A stretch of 8,775 nucleotides of DNA, from the NCBI GenBank assembly GCA_946541285.1, contig CAMNJG010000050.1, positions 1 to 8,775 of the forward strand, written 5' to 3'. Below are positions 5,634 to 8,775 of this stretch, in pieces (the stretch's first letter is position 1; each line of letters begins with the position of its first letter). The translations under genes were made by a program, and so were the position numbers. Origin of the DNA: an uncultured Clostridia bacterium (GTDB lineage: Bacteria; Bacillota; Clostridia; Peptostreptococcales; Anaerovoracaceae). The notes under the pieces were generated by a model that had not been told where the DNA came from, did not search any database, and saw only the letters and a list, made by a program, of their open reading frames with translations.

Positions 5634-8263
5634 AACTGGCTCCTGCTGCGGTTCAGCTGGTCAAACATATAATTATAGACAACCTGACGGTAACCCTCCA
5701 GAATCGCTGTGTATTCTGTGTCATCATCGTAGGTGTAATACCGGTTGTCCGCAGTGATATAGCCGGTCGTATCAATAACAGGCATTTTCTGATACATGGC
5801 AGACAGATAGCGGTGATATTCCGTGGTTTTCAGTCCGGCCTGCTGCATGACAAGGGTGGACAGATAATTGGAACTGATCTTTTCGATATATCCGCTTTTT
5901 GAAGGATAATTGGTCCAGATCAGGAACGGTGTCACATAACGCTTCTGATTCTGTGAGACCGTCAGATCAGAAATTTTTGCCCCCAGAAGAGATTCATAGA
6001 AAGATTCTTCGATACTCGGCTGATGATCTCCGAACATGACAATCATGACCGGCCGGGAGACACTGCTGTAGTAGTCAATCAGTTCTTTCAGCGCCCGGTC
6101 GGACTCGTAGATCAGGGAAAGATACCGGTTTGCTTTTGGATAGAAAGCGTCTTCGGACGTAATATGGATCTTCTGGTTGAAGTTGGAATAGGACAGGTCA
6201 TAGCTTCCGTGATTCTGCATGGTGACGTTGAACAGGAAAAACGGATATTCCGGATTCCGTTCTTCATACATTCGTTCCAGTACCCTGTAATCATAGGAAT
6301 CACTGACAAATCTACGGAGCAGGACTTTTTCACCGGGATACAGAAGGCTGATACGGTGCTGATATTCAAACAGTGAGATATCGCCGTCCCGGTAGGCCTC
6401 AACGGTAGAGTAATCAAGGACATCCTCCAGGGCATAAAAGTTTTCAAAACCGAGCAGCGGATAATTGATGTTCCGTTTCCAGCTCTCTTTATAATATGTA
6501 TGATAAGCAGTCCGGGAATATCCCTGGTTCCCGAGAATCTGCGCGAGAGACGGAAGTTTGCTTTTGATGTAGAGTTCGTAGGCATTACTGCCGGATGGCA
6601 GAAAAGCCATGGAATTCCCTGTTAAAAACTCAAACTCCGAATTGCTGGTACCGGCTCCGTGAACAGGCATATAAAGGTTTCCTTTGATGGTGTTCCTGGT
6701 AAGGTTTCGGAGGAATGGCATATAATCCTTATTTGTTGAAAATTTACCCAGGATCCGGAGATCAGCGAGAGTTTCATTCATAATGACAATAATATCCGGG
6801 GCTTCTCCCTGTTTTAAAGCTGCTGATGCAGAGGGCTGTTCCGTATCCGATGTATACTGTACCGCCAGTTTCGTATCAGGGCCGGTATTGGGAAGTTCCG
6901 GATCGACCGGGACATCTGTATCGTCTGTTTCGCCGGTATTATCGGCATACGCAAAGGAGTACAGACTGGAGTCGTTGCCGTCTGCTGCGTCTTCTTCCGC
7001 AAAGTCGGGAAGTGCAGCGGTGTTTTCCACGGTCGTGGCGCTGTCCGCGAGATCAGCAGAAGCAGAATCCGCGTCGTTTTCGGCCGGTATTTCCTGCGAC
7101 TCCTGCAGCGCTGTCTGTTCGGCCTGCATTTTGAGCGCGGAAGCCAGTATCCCGGAATCCTCCTCTGTATCCGAAATGAGTTCATGGATGATGTCCGGGA
7201 TGTCAGAAGCTCTGTAATTATCCGGTTTTTCGACAATGAGATAGCGACTGTTCAGTACAAAGTTAAATACTGTTCCGGAACGCCGGTATCCGCGTGACTG
7301 GTTCCAGAAGTCCGGCTTGATGTTGTTGTCTGCCGCGATACTTGTCAGGTAGAAAGCGGAACAGGTGCAGAACACCAGTACGAGGCTGAGCAGACGAAAG
7401 ACCCGGTGGAATTTCCGGCGGACTTTGAGTCGTGGCATCTGGAAAATCATGGTTTCAAACAGGACAAAAAGAACCAGACTCAGGATGACACTGCAGTTGA
7501 GGGTAAAATGATAACCGGACGCGACGGCCAGCCCCGTTCCGATGGTTACGATATCCGCTGGCATCAGCGGGGTTCCGCGGAATTGCATGATCAGCAGTGA
7601 AATAAATGAAAACACGTACAGGACCGGGGTGACGATGCTGAGTGTGCGCCGGAATACACCGGTGATGACGGCTACGATGGAATAAAGGATCAGAAATACC
7701 AGGTAATTGAGGAAAAAAGTCTGTGGAGACCAGTCATAAATGAAGATCCCCTGTACACATTCGGTGATGAGCGCGGCGACAACCGGTGCGCCGAAATACA
7801 TCACAAAACTGTAGATTCTGCCTGCGGTCCCCGGAAAACTGATCCGGAATGCAGCCGTCAGACCCGCGATAAGGGACAGGACAACGGACAGGATCAGCAG
7901 CGTAATTCCTGTTGAACGGTTCAGTTCTTCTGTGTCCAGATACAGATGGATATGTGTCAGTACCAGCAGGAGCAGCAGAGCCGGGATGATGATTCCCGCG
8001 ATTCTGCTGAACCGGCTGGAGGTGAAGTAACGGGAGCGGAACAGGCCGGAAACCGTTTTCTCTTTCAGGCGGGCTGCCAGTGAACGCAGCTTTGCAGTAC
8101 GCGTCTGCGCGTTTTCTGTATCCGGGAGCGGATCTTTTTCGGGGGTCTGCCCGGTTTCTGTATTTTGGAATTCCGGCATTCCCGGCTGCAGTGTATCCTG
8201 AGCTGGGGACGGTTCCTGGCCTGTGAATGACGGATTGTGATCATGGGATGAATGTTGATGCAT
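5618..8263 (-). CDS. LTA synthase family (LtaS-like, sulfatase-fold) membrane protein
   Basis: This is an 881-residue polytopic membrane protein of the LTA synthase family, whose characterised members polymerise glycerol-phosphate outside the membrane from phosphatidylglycerol. In order: a disordered Pro/Thr/Gln-rich cytoplasmic extension (1-85) and about seven membrane helices (about 88-309). Between these lies the family segment MPADIVTIGTGLAVASGYHF. Next come FWNQSRGYRRSGTVFNFVLN (319-338), an acidic external linker (366-487) and the sulfatase-fold catalytic domain (488-881). Catalytic features by homology to LtaS: E497 (MNET), nucleophile T539 (GAGTSNSEFE), H685 (TMQNHG), D746 and H747 (FGDHQPS). 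LtaS proteins are usually about 600-700 residues; the excess is the N-terminal extension and linker. The start has GAGGA nine bases upstream. The polymer made and the exact substrate are not determinable here. Confidence 0.88.
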   Translation of the reverse strand: MHQHSSHDHNPSFTGQEPSPAQDTLQPGMPEFQNTETGQTPEKDPLPDTENAQTRTAKLRSLAARLKEKTVSGLFRSRYFTSSRFSRIAGIIIPALLLLLVLTHIHLYLDTEELNRSTGITLLILSVVLSLIAGLTAAFRISFPGTAGRIYSFVMYFGAPVVAALITECVQGIFIYDWSPQTFFLNYLVFLILYSIVAVITGVFRRTLSIVTPVLYVFSFISLLIMQFRGTPLMPADIVTIGTGLAVASGYHFTLNCSVILSLVLFVLFETMIFQMPRLKVRRKFHRVFRLLSLVLVFCTCSAFYLTSIAADNNIKPDFWNQSRGYRRSGTVFNFVLNSRYLIVEKPDNYRASDIPDIIHELISDTEEDSGILASALKMQAEQTALQESQEIPAENDADSASADLADSATTVENTAALPDFAEEDAADGNDSSLYSFAYADNTGETDDTDVPVDPELPNTGPDTKLAVQYTSDTEQPSASAALKQGEAPDIIVIMNETLADLRILGKFSTNKDYMPFLRNLTRNTIKGNLYMPVHGAGTSNSEFEFLTGNSMAFLPSGSNAYELYIKSKLPSLAQILGNQGYSRTAYHTYYKESWKRNINYPLLGFENFYALEDVLDYSTVEAYRDGDISLFEYQHRISLLYPGEKVLLRRFVSDSYDYRVLERMYEERNPEYPFFLFNVTMQNHGSYDLSYSNFNQKIHITSEDAFYPKANRYLSLIYESDRALKELIDYYSSVSRPVMIVMFGDHQPSIEESFYESLLGAKISDLTVSQNQKRYVTPFLIWTNYPSKSGYIEKISSNYLSTLVMQQAGLKTTEYHRYLSAMYQKMPVIDTTGYITADNRYYTYDDDTEYTAILEGYRQVVYNYMFDQLNRSRSQFYLSE
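6881..6895 (-). other. LPNTG pentapeptide in the LtaS-like external linker
   Basis: Residues 457-461 of the LtaS-like protein read LPNTG, an exact LPXTG sortase pentapeptide. It lies in the presumed extracellular linker between the membrane domain and the catalytic domain. It is not followed by a hydrophobic segment and basic tail, so it is not a normal C-terminal sorting signal. Whether it is used is unknown, and chance occurrence in a Pro/Thr/Asn/Asp-rich linker is possible. Confidence 0.35.
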
Positions 8264-8289
8264 ATTCTGAATTCCTCGTATATTTTGTA

Positions 8290-8306
8290 TGACTTTTTCA
8301 GAGTCA
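8290..8306 (-). other. Small hairpin in the LtaS-like 5' leader
   Basis: TGACT (8290-8294) and AGTCA (8302-8306) form a 5-bp stem with a seven-base loop in the untranslated leader, between the promoter and the ribosome binding site of the - strand gene. It is short and could be fortuitous. Confidence 0.25.
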
Positions 8307-8328
8307 GGTGATTCGGTGTTAGTACGTT

Positions 8329-8357
8329 ATTATATCCTAATCGCTGGATTTTCACAA
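8329..8357 (-). promoter_or_regulatory. Sigma-A-type promoter for the LtaS-like gene
   Basis: On the - strand a perfect TATAAT (8329-8334) lies 17 bases downstream of TTGTGA (8352-8357, four of six matches to TTGACA). The start codon is about 65 bases further on, with GAGGA (complement of 8273-8277) as ribosome binding site. The perfect -10 and ideal spacing make this the best promoter upstream of the gene. Confidence 0.68.
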
Positions 8358-8391
8358 TCATTGCCTTCGGGAACTGTTGTCTGCGAGCTTT

Positions 8392-8489
8392 TGACAGAAT
8401 GGCTCGGACGGAGCTGCCTTTACGACTCCATTCCATGCCTGATTGTCAGAGATACTGGGTTCTTCCGCAACCATTAGTACATTCTGTCA
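8392..8489. repeat. 10-bp inverted repeat enclosing 78 bases
   Basis: TGACAGAATG (8392-8401) is the exact reverse complement of CATTCTGTCA (8480-8489). The 98-base span has no coding capacity, and I see no obvious flanking target duplication. The right arm runs into the GTCATCCTGAACGG repeat. It could be the ends of a small non-autonomous element, or a long hairpin in an RNA. Confidence 0.45.
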
Positions 8490-8520
8490 TCCTGAACGGA
8501 GCGCAGCGGAGTGGCTGGAT
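8485..8520 (+). repeat. Dispersed GTCATCCTGA(A/G)CGGAGCG-type repeat
   Basis: TGTCATCCTGAACGGAGCG followed by CAGCGGAGTGGCTGGAT closely resembles a repeat that I recall scattered through the intergenic regions of many bacteria (consensus roughly GTCATCCTGAGCGGAGCG, then AAGCGGAGTCGAAGGAT). ATCC (8489-8492) and GGAT (8517-8520) can close a hairpin, and CGGAG occurs twice inside it. The function is unknown; recognition is from memory, not from a search. Confidence 0.55.
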
Positions 8521-8581
8521 ATTGAACTGCTGCAGCTGTAATTACTGTTCACTGATCGGCCAGTTTAACTCCGAAAAACGC

Positions 8582-8694
8582 TGCATCAGGTGAGACTGTA
8601 CTGTCGGCGGCTGTCACTCCTGCAGGCAGTCGTGGGCCGCCTTAGCAGACGGTGACATTCCACTCACTGCATTCGTGGGTCACCTTTGCATCAG
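8582..8694. repeat. Tandem covarying hairpins flanked by TGCATCAG direct repeats
   Basis: Hairpin 1 (8606-8641) has outer stem GGCGGC/GCCGCC, inner TCAC/GTGG (one G-T pair) and loop TCCTGCAGGCAGTC. Hairpin 2 (8651-8684) has outer stem GGTGAC/GTCACC, inner CCAC/GTGG and loop TCACTGCATTC. Each has a two- or three-base bulge on the 5' side between outer and inner stems. The linker after each is similar (TTAGCAGAC and TTTGCATCAGAC). The two outer stems differ at two base pairs, both compensated (C-G to T-A and G-C to A-T). The octamer TGCATCAG at 8582-8589 and 8687-8694 brackets the pair. I know no family that matches; a structured RNA, a REP-like palindromic unit or a MITE are all possible. Confidence 0.6.
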
Positions 8695-8775
8695 ACCTAC
8701 CTGCGATTCACAACTGACGTTGTTCATCGGGTAATTGTTCATTTTGTTTTGGGGACCCTTTTCAAAACGTTGTGC

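Larger units (their letters stand above)
8358..8775. other. Repeat-rich intergenic region without a recognisable gene
   Basis: No open frame here looks like a protein gene: those present are short, have no credible ribosome binding site and resemble nothing I know. I find no tRNA, rRNA, CRISPR or known riboswitch pattern. Instead the region holds several inverted and direct repeats, listed separately, including a tandem hairpin pair at 8606-8684. Two further small dyads lie near the right edge: ACAAC/GTTGT (8710-8714 with 8719-8723) and GTTTTG/CAAAAC (8746-8751 with 8763-8768). The heptamer ACGTTGT occurs at 8717-8723 and again at 8767-8773. The promoter of any gene beyond the right edge could lie here, but I see no clear one. 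Confidence 0.6.

Noticed and set aside
8009..8263. The His-rich MHQHSSHDHN start of the LtaS-like protein as a metal-binding domain.
   Set aside because: Only four histidines in a short disordered tail with no recognised fold; too little to call a functional site.
8391..8426. A perfect TTGACA at 8391-8396 on the + strand as a promoter.
   Set aside because: No TATAAT-like hexamer occurs 16-18 bases downstream; the nearest weak candidate is 24 bases away.
8289..8593. Two short + strand open frames of about 62-64 codons upstream of the LtaS-like gene.
   Set aside because: They have no ribosome binding site, no family resemblance, and they cover the promoter and dispersed repeats.
8606..8684. 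The tandem hairpins as a CRISPR array, integron attC site or tRNA.
   Set aside because: There are only two diverged units with no regular spacers, no GTTRRRY/RYYYAAC core pairs, and no cloverleaf or T-loop GTTCRA sequence.

Overview
The window looks like a chromosomal segment from a Gram-positive Clostridia member, most likely Lachnospiraceae-like. The reasons are the gene order, strong AGGAGG-type ribosome binding sites, a DUF5688 protein (a family I know mainly from Lachnospiraceae) and an LtaS-type polymer synthase typical of Firmicutes. It encodes no phage, plasmid, CRISPR, rRNA or tRNA gene that I can recognise. It contains seven protein genes supported with good confidence, plus one whose start lies off the left edge.

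Region 1 (about 1-4616, + strand) is a cell-division and envelope housekeeping cluster. In order it holds an HlyD-like membrane-anchored adaptor (5' end outside the window), the PLP-binding protein YggS/YlmE, the FtsZ-membrane tether SepF, the small membrane protein YggT/YlmG, the lipoprotein signal peptidase LspA, and an RluD-type pseudouridine synthase. It closes with a strong intrinsic terminator at 4579-4616. It follows the Bacillus subtilis order ylmE-sepF-ylmG-[ylmH-divIVA-ileS-ylyA]-lspA-ylyB, but the bracketed block is absent. A 147-base non-coding gap with three potential hairpins sits exactly where it would be. The sepF leader (1928-2097) is also unusually long and rich in inverted repeats.

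Region 2 (4617-5633, + strand) is a single DUF5688 gene with a near-consensus promoter and a very strong Shine-Dalgarno. Its end overlaps the convergent neighbour by 16 bases. A 15-bp hairpin lies inside its last codons, which is also the 3' flank of the opposing gene.

Region 3 (5618-8263, - strand) is an 881-residue LtaS/sulfatase-family membrane protein. It has the full set of recognisable metal and nucleophile motifs, a long disordered N-terminal extension and an acidic external linker of about 120 residues. The linker contains an exact LPNTG (sortase-type) pentapeptide. A sigma-A-like promoter lies just upstream.

Region 4 (about 8281-8775) has no convincing gene. It is a repeat-rich intergenic region containing a 10-bp inverted repeat that encloses 78 bases, a GTCATCCTGAACGGAGCG-type dispersed repeat, and a tandem pair of related hairpins whose outer stems differ by two compensatory base-pair changes. 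That pair is the most interesting unexplained signal in the window.
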